DNA of 64,000 nucleotides from NCBI RefSeq assembly GCF_001667375.1, contig NZ_LZIN01000075.1:62001-126000 (forward strand). Direction: 5' to 3'. The notes under the pieces were generated by a model. The model searched no databases. It worked only from the letters and a program-made list of their open reading frames with translations, and was not told where the DNA came from. Positions 17,350 through 26,149 of the stretch are shown piece by piece. Numbering within the stretch: the first letter of the stretch is position 1; each line of letters opens with the position of its first letter. A program made the translations under genes and the position numbers. Source of the DNA: Mycolicibacter sinensis. GTDB lineage: Bacteria; Actinomycetota; Actinomycetes; Mycobacteriales; Mycobacteriaceae.

Positions 17350-17655
17350 CTAGAGCGTGTCGAACAACTGGGCGGTGTAGCCCTTGTTGCGCCAGACGTG
17401 GGCGATGGTCGGGGCGATCTTGGTTGCCTTGCGCAGCGGAGCCGGGATGGCGGCGCGGTCCTGCGCATCCGCGGCGGTGACCACAGCGGAGACCGGGAGG
17501 GCGACGGTGTCGACGAGGATGTGGCGTTTGATGCCGTCAGCCTTTTTGGCGCCGTCGAAGCCGCACGGCCCAGTCGCCGGGGATGCCTTCACCGATGACG
17601 AGTCCACAACTGCCGCCGAGGGGATGCCGGTTTGCGTTCAATCAGTGCCTGCGGA
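17350..17655 (-). pseudogene. IS5-family transposase, C-terminal fragment
   Basis: The translation contains SPSAAVVDSSSVKAS, then GAKKADGIKRHILVDT and VTAADAQDRAAIP, the catalytic region and C-terminal side of IS5-type DDE transposases. The N-terminal half is missing. The stop codon lies at the element's left end. Upstream of about 17655 the sequence switches to a tnpB-like frame on the other strand. Confidence 0.8.
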
Positions 17656-18352
17656 TCGTCAAAACCAGGCTGAGTGAGCGTCGTACCGATCCCGGTGTAA
17701 AGGTGCCCTGGACCGGTTTCGACTTGATCAACGCCTTCAACGCCTGGAAGAAGACCGATGCGGCTGGGCGGGTGTTCACCGTCGACATCGCCGGAGTGGC
17801 CGAGTGGGTGGTGACCGGTTTGGCGTGGCGCACGCAGGTCTGTCAGCAGGTGTTCGAGGAGGCCGCCGTCGACTGTGGCAAGGGATTGAAAGCGTGGTCT
17901 GACTCCCGGGCCCGCAAAATGCCGCGGCCGCCGGGCGGGGTTCCCGCGGTTGAAGAAGAAAACCGCCGCGGTGCCGTCGTTTCGACTGCGCAACAAGCAC
18001 CCTAAAGGCAAGCCCGCGGCGATCCGCGTCGGCGACAACGACCGGCCGCGGTCGGTCACCATGCCCGGCATCGGCCAGATCACCGTGCACGACGACACCC
18101 GTCTCAACGCGGCGACCAACCTGGCCCGCTGGGGCCAAACCCACCACGACCACCACCGACCCCCGGACCCCCAAGCAGGAGGCCGGGCTACCAAGGCCCG
18201 CCGACAGGACGGCTCTGACCAGCACCCCACGAGTGCCGGTGAAACCAGCCTGGACGACGCGGGAACCGACGTTCACACCGCACCAGCGGCCTGAACAGAC
18301 GACGCCCGAGAAGGGCGGTGCCGAACACCCCACCAGAGTTGTTCGACACGCT
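17354..18352. mobile_element. Remnant IS5-family element containing a broken tnpB
   Basis: The 16-bp terminal repeats are perfect: AGCGTGTCGAACAACT at 17354-17369 and its complement at 18337-18352. They are flanked by CTAG on the left and TTAG on the right, consistent with the YTAR target sites of IS5 elements. Between them are only about 300 bp of IS5 transposase and about 650 bp of a TnpB-like gene. A second element apparently inserted into, or recombined with, the IS5 body and both then decayed. It separates ppa from dacB. Confidence 0.8.
17640..18291 (+). pseudogene. tnpB-like gene with a frameshift and an internal deletion
   Basis: TnpB is the RNA-guided nuclease of IS200/IS605 and IS607 elements. 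The N-terminal part (FNQCLRIVKTRLSERRTDPG...) runs to about 17930. A frameshift there is followed by GFPRLKKKTAAVPSFRLRN and RPRSVTMPGIGQITVHDD in the next frame, the usual beta-barrel region. The text then jumps directly to LNAATNLARW, the last RuvC motif. Most of the RuvC domain is therefore deleted, so no nuclease can be made. A small hairpin (CGCCC-GAGAA-GGGCG) follows the stop. Confidence 0.72.
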
Positions 18353-18422
18353 TTAGAGCGGCCCGCATTCATGCCCGGGCTCCGCCCGTCCGGCAGAATT
18401 GGCCCCGACAGGCAGGAGAGAC

Positions 18423-19799
18423 ATGGACTCCACTCGGTGGCGACGCAGCAGCACCCGTCTGGGTATTGCCGCAGCGGTCCTGGCGCTGGCCGCAGCCGTG
18501 GTGGTGCTGGCAGCGGTCGTGCTTCCGGACGAGTCCGGTGCGGGCGCGCATTCCATGCCGCCGGCGCCGTTGGCGACCGCCAACCCGGGGGTGGTGCCGG
18601 TCACCGACGATGCCCCGGTCCCGACGGGCAGCGCCTTGGCGGCGGCCATGTCGGTCGCGCTGGCCGACCCCAACCTGGGCCGGCTCACCGGCCGGATCAC
18701 CGACGCGCTGAGCGGCAAGGCGCTGTGGACGCAGCAGGAAGATCTCCCGATGCAGCCGGCGTCGACCAACAAGGTGCTCACCGCGGCGGCCGCACTGCTG
18801 GCGCTGGATCGCGGCGCCCGCGTCACCACCCGGGTGATCACCGGGGACCAGCCCGGCGTCGTGGTGCTGGTCGGCGACGGCGACCCGACGCTGTCGACGG
18901 CCGAGGTCGGCCAAGACACCTGGTACCGCGACGCCGCCCGGATCAGCGACCTGGCCGATCAGGTCCGCCGCAGCGGAGTGACGCCCACCGAGGTCCAGGT
19001 CGACACGTCGGCGTTCACCGGCCCGAGCATGGCACCGGGCTGGGATCCCGACGACATCGAAGGCGGCGACATCGCCCCGATCGAATCGGTGATGGTCGAC
19101 GGCGGCCGCACCCAGCCGACCACCGTGGAGTCCCGGCGGTCGCTGACCCCGGCTCTGGACGCCGGACAGGCGCTGGCCGCGGCGCTCGGCGTCGACACCG
19201 ACAAGGTCAGCATCGCGACCAGTTCGGTGACCGGCCGCGAACTGGGTTCGGTCTCCTCGGCGCCGCTGGTGGTGCGGCTGGGCGAGATGATGAACGCCTC
19301 GGACAACGTGATGGCCGAAAGCATCGCCCGGGAGGTGGCCGCGGCGATGGGCCGGCCGCGGTCCTTCGCCGGTGCGGTCGACGCGGTCACCAACCGGCTG
19401 GCCACCGCCCACATCGCGGTCAGCGGGGCCACGCTGATGGACGCCAGTGGGCTGTCGGTCGACGACCGCTTGTCGGCGCGAACGCTGGACGCAGTGGTGC
19501 AGGCGGCGGCCGGTCCCGACCAGCCCGAGCTGCGACCGCTGCTGGACATGCTGCCGGTCGCCGGCGGCAGCGGCACCTTGTCCGAGCGTTTCCTCGACCC
19601 GAAGTCCGGGCGCGGCGCGGCCGGCTGGTTGCGGGCCAAGACCGGCTCGCTGACCCGCACCAACGCGCTGGCCGGAGTCGTCACCGACCGCGACCGCCGG
19701 GTGCTGACGTTCGCGTTCATCTCCAACGATGCCGGACCGACCGGGCGCACCGCCATCGACGCGCTGGCCGCAGTGCTACGGACCTGCGGATGCGGATGA
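18423..19799 (+). CDS. D-alanyl-D-alanine carboxypeptidase/endopeptidase, S13 family (Rv3627c orthologue)
   Basis: Penicillin-binding protein 4-like enzyme of 458 residues that trims or cleaves peptidoglycan stem peptides outside the membrane. A membrane anchor or signal segment spans about 15-35. The active-site motifs are STNK (nucleophile Ser114), SDN in MNASDNVMAES and KTG in LRAKTGSLTRT. ATG 18423 is preceded by AGGAGA. The stop overlaps the next gene's ATG (ATGA), so the two are coupled. Family name DacB in several mycobacterial annotations. Confidence 0.9.
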   Translation: MDSTRWRRSSTRLGIAAAVLALAAAVVVLAAVVLPDESGAGAHSMPPAPLATANPGVVPVTDDAPVPTGSALAAAMSVALADPNLGRLTGRITDALSGKALWTQQEDLPMQPASTNKVLTAAAALLALDRGARVTTRVITGDQPGVVVLVGDGDPTLSTAEVGQDTWYRDAARISDLADQVRRSGVTPTEVQVDTSAFTGPSMAPGWDPDDIEGGDIAPIESVMVDGGRTQPTTVESRRSLTPALDAGQALAAALGVDTDKVSIATSSVTGRELGSVSSAPLVVRLGEMMNASDNVMAESIAREVAAAMGRPRSFAGAVDAVTNRLATAHIAVSGATLMDASGLSVDDRLSARTLDAVVQAAAGPDQPELRPLLDMLPVAGGSGTLSERFLDPKSGRGAAGWLRAKTGSLTRTNALAGVVTDRDRRVLTFAFISNDAGPTGRTAIDALAAVLRTCGCG

Positions 19800-20830
19800 G
19801 CGAGCTCGATATCGGACGCGCGGTGGACTGGGGATTCGCCGCAACGGTCGGCGGCTGGCTGGCGCGCCCGGCGCCGCCGATGACCGACTACACCCGCGAA
19901 CAGGTCATCGGCGACCTGCACCGCAGCGCCGCCTCCGCCGAACCGCTGGTGCGCGAGGTGACCGGACTGGGCGCCGACGGTCCGGTCCCCGAGGCGCGGG
20001 TTATCGACCGGCCGCAGTGGATCGCCGCAGCGGCGGAGTCGATGCGGCTGATGACCGGCGGCACCGAGAAGTCCGCCGGGTTCCTCACCGGCCGGCTGGC
20101 CGGGGCGCAGACCGGTGCACTGCTGGCGTTCGTCTCCTCGGGCATCCTCGGCCAGTACGACCCGTTCTGCCCCGACGGCGGCGCGCTGCTGCTGGTCTAC
20201 CCCAACGTGATCGCCATCGAGCGGCAGCTGCGGGTGACGCCGGCCGACTTCCGGCTGTGGGTGTGCCTGCACGAGGTAACCCACCGGGTGCAGTTCTCGG
20301 TGAACCCGTGGCTGCCGGATTACATGTCAGACGCCCTGGCGGTGCTGACCGGCGATGCCACCCCGGACCTCACCCAGGTGGTGGGCCGGCTGGCCGACTA
20401 CCTGCGCCGCGGCCGAGACGCCGCCGATGGCACTGCGCCGTCGGGGATTCTGGGCCTGGTGCGGGCCGTGCAGTCCGAGGAGCAGCGCACCGCCCTGGAC
20501 CAGCTGCTGACCCTGGGCACACTGCTCGAGGGCCACGCCGACCACGTGATGGACGCCGTCGGGCCGGCTGCGGTGCCATCGGTGGCGACGATCCGCAGCC
20601 GCTTTGAGGAACGTCGTCAGCGCAGCCAGCCGCCGCTGCAACGGTTGGTGCGGGCGCTGATCGGCCTCGACGCCAAGCTGAGCCAGTACACCCGCGGCAA
20701 AGCGTTTGTCGACGCCGTGGTCGGCCGGGTCGGCATGGACCGGTTCAACGCGGTCTGGTCGGGTCCGCAGACCCTGCCGCTGCCCGCCGAGATCGAAGAG
20801 CCGCAGCAGTGGATCGATCGGGTGCTCTAG
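19796..20830 (+). CDS. Zinc-dependent zincin-like protein (DUF2342, Rv3626c orthologue)
   Basis: 344-residue protein of the DUF2342 family, sometimes labelled 'coenzyme F420 biosynthesis associated' although no such role is shown. It has the zinc-protease motif HEVTH (in CLHEVTHRVQFS), followed by VNPWLPDYM and a Glu-containing helix EGHADHVMDAVG that could give the third ligand. It is likely a soluble metallopeptidase-like protein of unknown substrate. It is coupled to the carboxypeptidase gene by a 4-bp overlap and overlaps tilS by 22 bp. Confidence 0.85.
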   Translation: MSELDIGRAVDWGFAATVGGWLARPAPPMTDYTREQVIGDLHRSAASAEPLVREVTGLGADGPVPEARVIDRPQWIAAAAESMRLMTGGTEKSAGFLTGRLAGAQTGALLAFVSSGILGQYDPFCPDGGALLLVYPNVIAIERQLRVTPADFRLWVCLHEVTHRVQFSVNPWLPDYMSDALAVLTGDATPDLTQVVGRLADYLRRGRDAADGTAPSGILGLVRAVQSEEQRTALDQLLTLGTLLEGHADHVMDAVGPAAVPSVATIRSRFEERRQRSQPPLQRLVRALIGLDAKLSQYTRGKAFVDAVVGRVGMDRFNAVWSGPQTLPLPAEIEEPQQWIDRVL

Positions 20831-21765
20831 CCCGGCTGCGCGCCGCATTGGTGGCGTTCGCCGATCAGCAGCTGCCCGAGGGCGGCCGCTGGTGTGTGGC
20901 GCTGTCGGGCGGGCCGGACTCGCTGGCCCTGACCGCCGTCGCCGCGCGCGCGCGGCCCACCACGGCGCTCATTGTCGACCACCGCCTGCAAGCCGGCTCG
21001 GCGCAAGTGGCCGAGCTCGCCCAAAGCCACGCCCTTGAGCTGGGCTGCGTTGCCGCACAAATCATCCCGGTGAGCGTTGGGGCAGAGGGCGGCCTGGAGG
21101 CGGCGGCACGCAACGCCCGTTACGCCGCCCTGGACCAGGCCCGCGACCAGGCTCCCGTGCTGCTGGGTCACACCCTCGACGATCAGGCCGAGACGGTGCT
21201 GCTGGGGCTGGGCCGCGGCTCGGGGCCCCGCTCGATGGCCGGGATGCGGCCCTACGATCCGCCGTGGTGCCGGCCGCTGCTGGGGGTGCGCCGGGAGGTG
21301 ACCCGGGATGCCTGCGCCGAGCTGGGCCTGACGCCGTGGCTCGACCCGCACAACAGCGATCGGCGGTTCACCCGGGCGCGGCTGCGCTCCGAGGTGCTGC
21401 CGCTGCTGGAGGACGTGCTCGGCGGCGGGGTGGCCCAGGCGCTGGCCCGCACCGCGACGGCGCTGCGGGAGAACACCGAGCTCATCGATGCGCTGGCCGC
21501 CCAAGCGCTGCCCGATGTCGCGGAGGGCCTGGACACCGCCCCGCTGGCCGCCTTGCCCGGCCCGGTGCGCCGCGCGGTGATCCGGCGCTGGCTGCTGGCC
21601 GGTGGCGGCCGCGGGCTGACCGACCAGCAGATCCGGGCGGTGGAGCGGCTGGTCACGCACTGGCGCGGGCAAGGCGGTGTGGCGGTCGGATCGGAGCTGC
21701 GCGAACAGCGGCTGTTCGCGGTTCGTGGCGAGGGTGTGCTGCGCCTGCACCGGGAGCCGATCTGA
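20809..21765 (+). CDS. tilS: tRNA(Ile)-lysidine synthase
   Basis: 318-residue PP-loop ATPase that modifies C34 of tRNA-Ile2 to lysidine so that it reads AUA. The ATP-binding signature is LSGGPDSLALT near the N-terminus; HTLDDQAETVL and DPHNSDRRFTRARLR are family motifs. It is an essential cytoplasmic enzyme (Rv3625c, mesJ). The start overlaps the previous gene by 22 bp, indicating an operon running on to hpt. Confidence 0.92.
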   Translation: MDRSGALARLRAALVAFADQQLPEGGRWCVALSGGPDSLALTAVAARARPTTALIVDHRLQAGSAQVAELAQSHALELGCVAAQIIPVSVGAEGGLEAAARNARYAALDQARDQAPVLLGHTLDDQAETVLLGLGRGSGPRSMAGMRPYDPPWCRPLLGVRREVTRDACAELGLTPWLDPHNSDRRFTRARLRSEVLPLLEDVLGGGVAQALARTATALRENTELIDALAAQALPDVAEGLDTAPLAALPGPVRRAVIRRWLLAGGGRGLTDQQIRAVERLVTHWRGQGGVAVGSELREQRLFAVRGEGVLRLHREPI

Positions 21766-21829
21766 GCATCGGGCGTGATTTGTGCGGTGGGAGTTGGTTG
21801 TCGAACATCGCGCATGGCACGCTGTGCTG

Positions 21830-22426
21830 GTGGCTGCGTTCTCGCCGGGAGAAACACCCGAGTCATACGCCGGTGACATCAAATCGGTACTGCTGACCGA
21901 GGAGCAGATCCGGGCCCGCACCGCCGAGCTCGGTGCACAGATCGCCGCCGACTACGCCGAGGGGCGCGACCGCGCCGAGAGCGGGGACCTGCTGCTGATC
22001 ACCGTGCTCAAGGGCGCGGTGCTGTTCGTCACCGACCTGGCCCGGGCGATCCCGCTGCCCACCCAGTTCGAGTTCATGGCGGTCAGCTCCTACGGGTCCT
22101 CCACGTCGTCGTCGGGAGTGGTGCGCATCCTCAAGGACCTCGACCGTGACATCAGCGACCGCGACGTGCTGATCGTCGAAGACGTGGTCGACTCCGGCCT
22201 GACCCTGTCGTGGCTGCTGCGCAACCTGGCCGCCCGGCGGCCCCGGTCGCTGCGCGTGTGCACCCTGCTGCGCAAACCCGACGCGGCGCGCGCCGCCGTC
22301 GACATCGCCTACGTGGGCTTCGACATCCCCAACGACTTCGTGGTCGGCTACGGCCTGGACTACATCGAGCGCTACCGCGACCTGCCCTACATCGGCACCC
22401 TGGACCCGCGCGTCTACCAGGGCTGA
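21830..22426 (+). CDS. hpt: Hypoxanthine-guanine phosphoribosyltransferase
   Basis: Purine salvage enzyme that makes IMP and GMP from free bases and PRPP. The PRPP-binding motif is [29 protein letters not shown] and the flexible loop [12 protein letters not shown] are also present. The start is uncertain: GTG 21830 gives 198 residues and begins near the conserved region, while the frame is open to an in-frame start at 21782 (214 residues, nearer the 216 annotated for Rv3624c). Third-position bases upstream of 21830 are less GC-biased. Confidence 0.9.
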   Translation: MAAFSPGETPESYAGDIKSVLLTEEQIRARTAELGAQIAADYAEGRDRAESGDLLLITVLKGAVLFVTDLARAIPLPTQFEFMAVSSYGSSTSSSGVVRILKDLDRDISDRDVLIVEDVVDSGLTLSWLLRNLAARRPRSLRVCTLLRKPDAARAAVDIAYVGFDIPNDFVVGYGLDYIERYRDLPYIGTLDPRVYQG

Positions 22427-22453
22427 ACACCGCTGAGGCAGCGCAGCGAAACG

Positions 22454-22732
22454 CTAGCCGGCACTGCGTGGAGCGATCCTTCGGACGGAAGGGCTGTGCT
22501 GTGCTGCGACGGCCTGCTGTCTGCCGAATTCCACCAGGTTGACGATCTCGGCTCGGGTCGGTCGCCATCCGTTGGCCACGCCGCTGGCGATAGCGGTGTA
22601 GATGGTGTGGCAATCAGGTGCCATGAGCTCGCCGGTGAGGTCATCGACGATGCGCCACAACCAGGGCGCGCCATGATTGTGGGTTTTGCCTTTCATTACT
22701 GCTGGAACCGAGATTTTTTCTTCTGCTTTCAC
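22454..22732 (-). CDS. Small hypothetical protein
   Basis: Up to 92 residues from GTG 22732, or 80 from ATG 22696. The core KTHNHGAPWLWRIVDDLTG followed by HTIYTAIASGVANGW looks protein-like, with no signal peptide or membrane helix. The first codons and the upstream 60 bp are AT-rich, unlike the surroundings, which suggests a promoter or imported DNA. No family is recognised. Confidence 0.45.
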   Translation of the reverse strand: MKAEEKISVPAVMKGKTHNHGAPWLWRIVDDLTGELMAPDCHTIYTAIASGVANGWRPTRAEIVNLVEFGRQQAVAAQHSPSVRRIAPRSAG

Positions 22733-22856
22733 TATTTTGCACGCTGGTTAGTTTTGGCCGCTGACGGCGGGCGGAATCCGAGAATACGGATGCGCCCGCT
22801 CTTTTCGTCGGAGCTGTCGTCGGTTGATCGGCCACGAGGAGACAAGAGGTGACCGA

Positions 22857-23378
22857 CTAGCCGAGGAGACCGCCATCGGAGACCCACTGCGCTTCCGCTT
22901 CGGTCCTCTGGTCGCGGGATGACCTGTCGCTCTCACTGATCATGAGAAGGGTGTCGACGCTGGAGTCGTTACCGGGGGCGGCGGCGGTCATCATCATTTC
23001 GTGTGCCTGATCGGCGTCGGTATGGGGCGGAACGACGAGCAGGATGACCCGCGATCGGTCCGCACCCACAACCTCCAGTGTGTTGACCGGCTGACGCCCG
23101 TGACCCTCGAGTTGCACCGTTCGCCCGTCAGTGACGAGCTGGGCAGGCGCCGACGCCCATTCGCCGGGGTTGTACCTCACGCGCTGAATGCCCTCGCCGC
23201 GAACCGACAACACCGAGAGCAGGCCAGGAAGCTCGGTGGTGAGCGTGTCACGCCACGGCCACCACGCCCCGTCGACGATTCCGGTCGGCGACGCCTTCGG
23301 CTTCAATCGCAACCGCGGTCTGAGTTCGGGTGGCGTGGGGTGACGACCCACTGGTGAGCGGACATCTTGCAGCGTCAT
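22857..23378 (-). CDS. DUF5994 family protein
   Basis: 173-residue soluble protein. PRLRLKPKASPTGIVDGAWWPW near the N-terminus, GIQRVRYNPGEWASAP in the middle and VIGA-like VVGADRSRVILLVVPPHT later match the actinobacterial DUF5994 pattern. Function unknown. ATG 23378 is chosen because AGGAA precedes it and the conserved part begins soon after; the frame is open for 20 more codons upstream. The gene is absent from the corresponding M. tuberculosis interval. Confidence 0.7.
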   Translation of the reverse strand: MTLQDVRSPVGRHPTPPELRPRLRLKPKASPTGIVDGAWWPWRDTLTTELPGLLSVLSVRGEGIQRVRYNPGEWASAPAQLVTDGRTVQLEGHGRQPVNTLEVVGADRSRVILLVVPPHTDADQAHEMMMTAAAPGNDSSVDTLLMISESDRSSRDQRTEAEAQWVSDGGLLG

Positions 23379-23678
23379 GACGACGTTCCTGACTTGGCCG
23401 CGAATCGGCCGATAACTTTCAAATCGACGGCGATGCAAACCAATGCGGTCAGATACTAAAGACCGCCGATATACGCAGTCTACCTGAATCTGGCTCGCAG
23501 GGGGTGGGCCAGCGGCTGGCCTGGACGAAAAGCGACTCGGCCAGTGTCGTCAATTTCGAAATCGCTGAAGGCTTTTGAAAACCGGGCCATCATTTGTCGT
23601 TGCCATGCACCTTTAGCCGGAAAATCCGATTGGCTGCGAGACGATGCACTGCCCGGCGGCACCCGGGCGGCGGAGTGG
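23379..23678. other. Non-coding interval
   Basis: Three hundred bases between the DUF5994 start and the end of the acyltransferase gene. A 60-codon minus-strand frame ending at 23480 has no supporting ribosome site or family match. Small dyads such as GGCCAGCGGCTGGCC are present, but no convincing RNA gene was found. The upstream 150 bp probably hold the DUF5994 promoter. Confidence 0.4.
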
Positions 23679-25085
23679 TCAGAGTCCAGCGGCGTGCTCG
23701 AGCAGACGGAGTTCGTCGTCGAGTAGCCCGGTCACCGCGCTCAAGCCGGGGACGGCGTGGCGGCAGCCGGTGAGCCCGAACGCGATCGTGTCGTCGGTGC
23801 TGGTACAGGTGATGTTCAGTGCCTGTCCGTCGACCGGGATCGACAGCGGGTAAAGCGCATCGAGACGGGCGCCGTTCCAATACAACGGCACTGCAGAACC
23901 GGAGACGTTGGAGATCATCACGTTCGGCGGTCGCAGCAGCCCATAGTGACCGAAGACCATGCCCAGCGCCAGCTGCGCCGAACCCAGCGCGCTCATCGCG
24001 AGGATCTGCAGCTGACTATGGGTGCCCAGCGCGGCCTTGCCCTCGCGCATGCCGGCATGCACGGCCGCCAGCCGCTTGCCGGGGTCGGCCAGGTTGGTGC
24101 CCAGCCCGCACATCAAGGACCCGAGCCGGTTCCCGGTGTACGCGGCGTCGTCCCGGCCACCGTCGGGCCGCGGGGTGCGCAGTGAGACCGGGACCATCGC
24201 CACCAGCGGGGCCAACGGCAGCGCGCCCCTACCGGCCAGATAGCTGCGCAACGCACCGCCGCACATGGCCAGCACCACGTCGTTGACGGTCGCGTCGCTG
24301 TGTTTGGCGACCAGGCGCAGTCGCTCCAACGGCCAGGAGCGCCCGACGAACGACCGAGCGCCGCCGATCGGCACGTTGAACATCGTGTGCGGTGCTGTCA
24401 ACGACAGCGTCCCACCGCGGTGGCGCAGGGCCTGTCTGAGGACGCCCGCGAGTGCCGGGATCAGCCCGGCGGTCCCCCGGGCCACGTCCCAGGTCTTGCC
24501 CGCCATCCAACCCGGCAGCCCGAGCACGTCCAGGCCGCCCCGTGACGAGGCCGGCTCCCGTGTGGTCCCGTCCGGCTCCCACAGTGCGGGCTGACCGCGC
24601 CGGGCCGGGTCTGCACTCAGCGCCGCGCGCAGCATTCCCATCGCGGACACGCCGTCGGCGAGCGCGTGGTGGACCTTGATGTACACCGCGTATCGGCCAT
24701 CGGCGAGGCCCTCGATCAGGTGCAGCTCCCACAGTGGCCGGTCCCGGCTCAACGGGGTCGCGTGCAGCCACGACACCAGCGTCCACAAATCTGCCATCCC
24801 GGCGGGCGGCGGCAATGCCGAGTAGTGCACATGGCAGTCGAGGTCGATACCGGTGCCGGTATCCCAGCCCCACTGACCCAGCGACGTCAACGACCGGCGA
24901 GCGCGCTTACGCCACATGCCGGCCACGTCGTCGCGGGCGACGGCCGCGGCGAACATCTGGCGCACATCCGAGGCGCGGGCACCGTCGGGCGGGGAGAACA
25001 ACGCCAGACCGCCGACCTGCATCTGACAGTTCTTCGACTCCGCCAGCAGGAACATCGAATCGGTTGGGGACATGGGAATCAACAT
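23679..25085 (-). CDS. Wax ester synthase/diacylglycerol acyltransferase (WS/DGAT)
   Basis: 468-residue acyl-CoA:diacylglycerol or alcohol acyltransferase, the family that makes storage triacylglycerol and wax esters in mycobacteria. The catalytic motif HHALADG is at about 135-141. PLWELHLIEGL before it and the C-terminal VMISNVSGSAVPLYWNGA are typical. There is no signal peptide; these enzymes attach to membranes peripherally. GGAG precedes ATG 25085, and another in-frame ATG lies four codons later. One of many tgs paralogues usual in this genus; the specific paralogue cannot be assigned. Confidence 0.88.
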   Translation of the reverse strand: MLIPMSPTDSMFLLAESKNCQMQVGGLALFSPPDGARASDVRQMFAAAVARDDVAGMWRKRARRSLTSLGQWGWDTGTGIDLDCHVHYSALPPPAGMADLWTLVSWLHATPLSRDRPLWELHLIEGLADGRYAVYIKVHHALADGVSAMGMLRAALSADPARRGQPALWEPDGTTREPASSRGGLDVLGLPGWMAGKTWDVARGTAGLIPALAGVLRQALRHRGGTLSLTAPHTMFNVPIGGARSFVGRSWPLERLRLVAKHSDATVNDVVLAMCGGALRSYLAGRGALPLAPLVAMVPVSLRTPRPDGGRDDAAYTGNRLGSLMCGLGTNLADPGKRLAAVHAGMREGKAALGTHSQLQILAMSALGSAQLALGMVFGHYGLLRPPNVMISNVSGSAVPLYWNGARLDALYPLSIPVDGQALNITCTSTDDTIAFGLTGCRHAVPGLSAVTGLLDDELRLLEHAAGL

Positions 25086-25344
25086 CAGCGAACAACTCCA
25101 GGCCTAATACGGGCACCGCGGGACGATGCAGGAGGGTTACGCGAGAACATCGGTTCGGCTGGGTGAATCTCGTTGATTCAGGTCCAGATACCGCGGAGGG
25201 TTGCCTTCGCCTCGCATCTTCGGGTCGGCGACGATCCCGCTGGTCGCGGTGGTGCAACAGCACCTCGTTGCGATCGGGCTTCGATCAGATGAAGTGGAGC
25301 ATCACCGTGGGATCAACCGTACGCCACCGAGCGGTGACGCGACG

Positions 25345-26085
25345 TCAGTCCAGCTCCCACACCGCGGTCACCGAAAAGCTCACCGTCTGCTGGCCGGGTT
25401 CCACGGGGGGTGCGGCCATCGCGCGCGGCATCGGCATCCCGACCGGCGTCGGCGGCGTGCCATCGGCCACCTCTGAGATCGAGATCACCCGGCCCAGGCG
25501 CAACCCGGACAAGTGCGCGTACTGCTCGGCGCGGTCCTTGGCGTCGTTGAAGGCCCGCTCGCGGGCATCGCGCACCAGCTGCGAATCGTCCTCGATGGAG
25601 TAGCTGACCCCGTTGATCCGGGTGGCGTCTCCGCCGGCCCGCACGATCACGGCCAGCACCTGGGAGGCGGAATCGCGTTCGACCTTGACCCGGATCGTGT
25701 TGCTGGCGCGGTAGCCGGTGATGTTCGCCGACCCACCCGGCTCGGCGTTGCCGTACTGCGGCTGCAGGCTCACCTGGGTGGTGCTGATGTCCTTGCGGTC
25801 CACCCCGGCGTCCACCAGTGCGTCGATCACCGCCTGCTGGCGCTCACTGGTCTGGTTCATCGCGTTGGTGACATCGCCGGCGACGAACTCGATGCCCGCC
25901 TCGGTGGTCAAGGTGTCCGGAATGCCCTGTACCTCACCGGATCCCACTACGGTCACCTGCCGGGCCAGATCCGCGCCGACGACACCCGGCGCGGCGTCGC
26001 AGCCGGCTATCGCGACGCCTGTCAGCCCGGCCAGGGCCAGCGTCGTCGACCAGCGGAGAACCTTCAGGGCGCTGCGTGTCGGCAT
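25345..26085 (-). CDS. lpqG: SIMPL-domain lipoprotein LpqG
   Basis: 246-residue exported lipoprotein (Rv3623 orthologue). The N-terminus has a basic start, a hydrophobic stretch and the lipobox VAIAGC. The mature part is a SIMPL (DUF541) domain, with VTVVGSGEVQGIPDTL at its start and ITGYRASNTIRVKV in the middle. SIMPL proteins are periplasmic or outer-face proteins of unclear function. ATG 26085 is chosen because it places the signal peptide correctly. In M. tuberculosis the next genes are PE32/PPE65/esx; none are present here. Confidence 0.87.
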   Translation of the reverse strand: MPTRSALKVLRWSTTLALAGLTGVAIAGCDAAPGVVGADLARQVTVVGSGEVQGIPDTLTTEAGIEFVAGDVTNAMNQTSERQQAVIDALVDAGVDRKDISTTQVSLQPQYGNAEPGGSANITGYRASNTIRVKVERDSASQVLAVIVRAGGDATRINGVSYSIEDDSQLVRDARERAFNDAKDRAEQYAHLSGLRLGRVISISEVADGTPPTPVGMPMPRAMAAPPVEPGQQTVSFSVTAVWELD

Positions 26086-26149
26086 GAATGGCACCCTAGC
26101 GGAGTCGATCGCGAGCCTGCGTAAAAGCATGATGCGGCACACTGGGGCG

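Noticed and set aside
17640..18291. A functional TnpB nuclease or domesticated guide-RNA system
   Set aside because: A frameshift at about 17930 and deletion of most of the RuvC domain exclude nuclease activity.
23480..23662. A 60-codon minus-strand ORF between the DUF5994 and WS/DGAT genes
   Set aside because: The peptide looks passable, but no ribosome site, family or context supports it.
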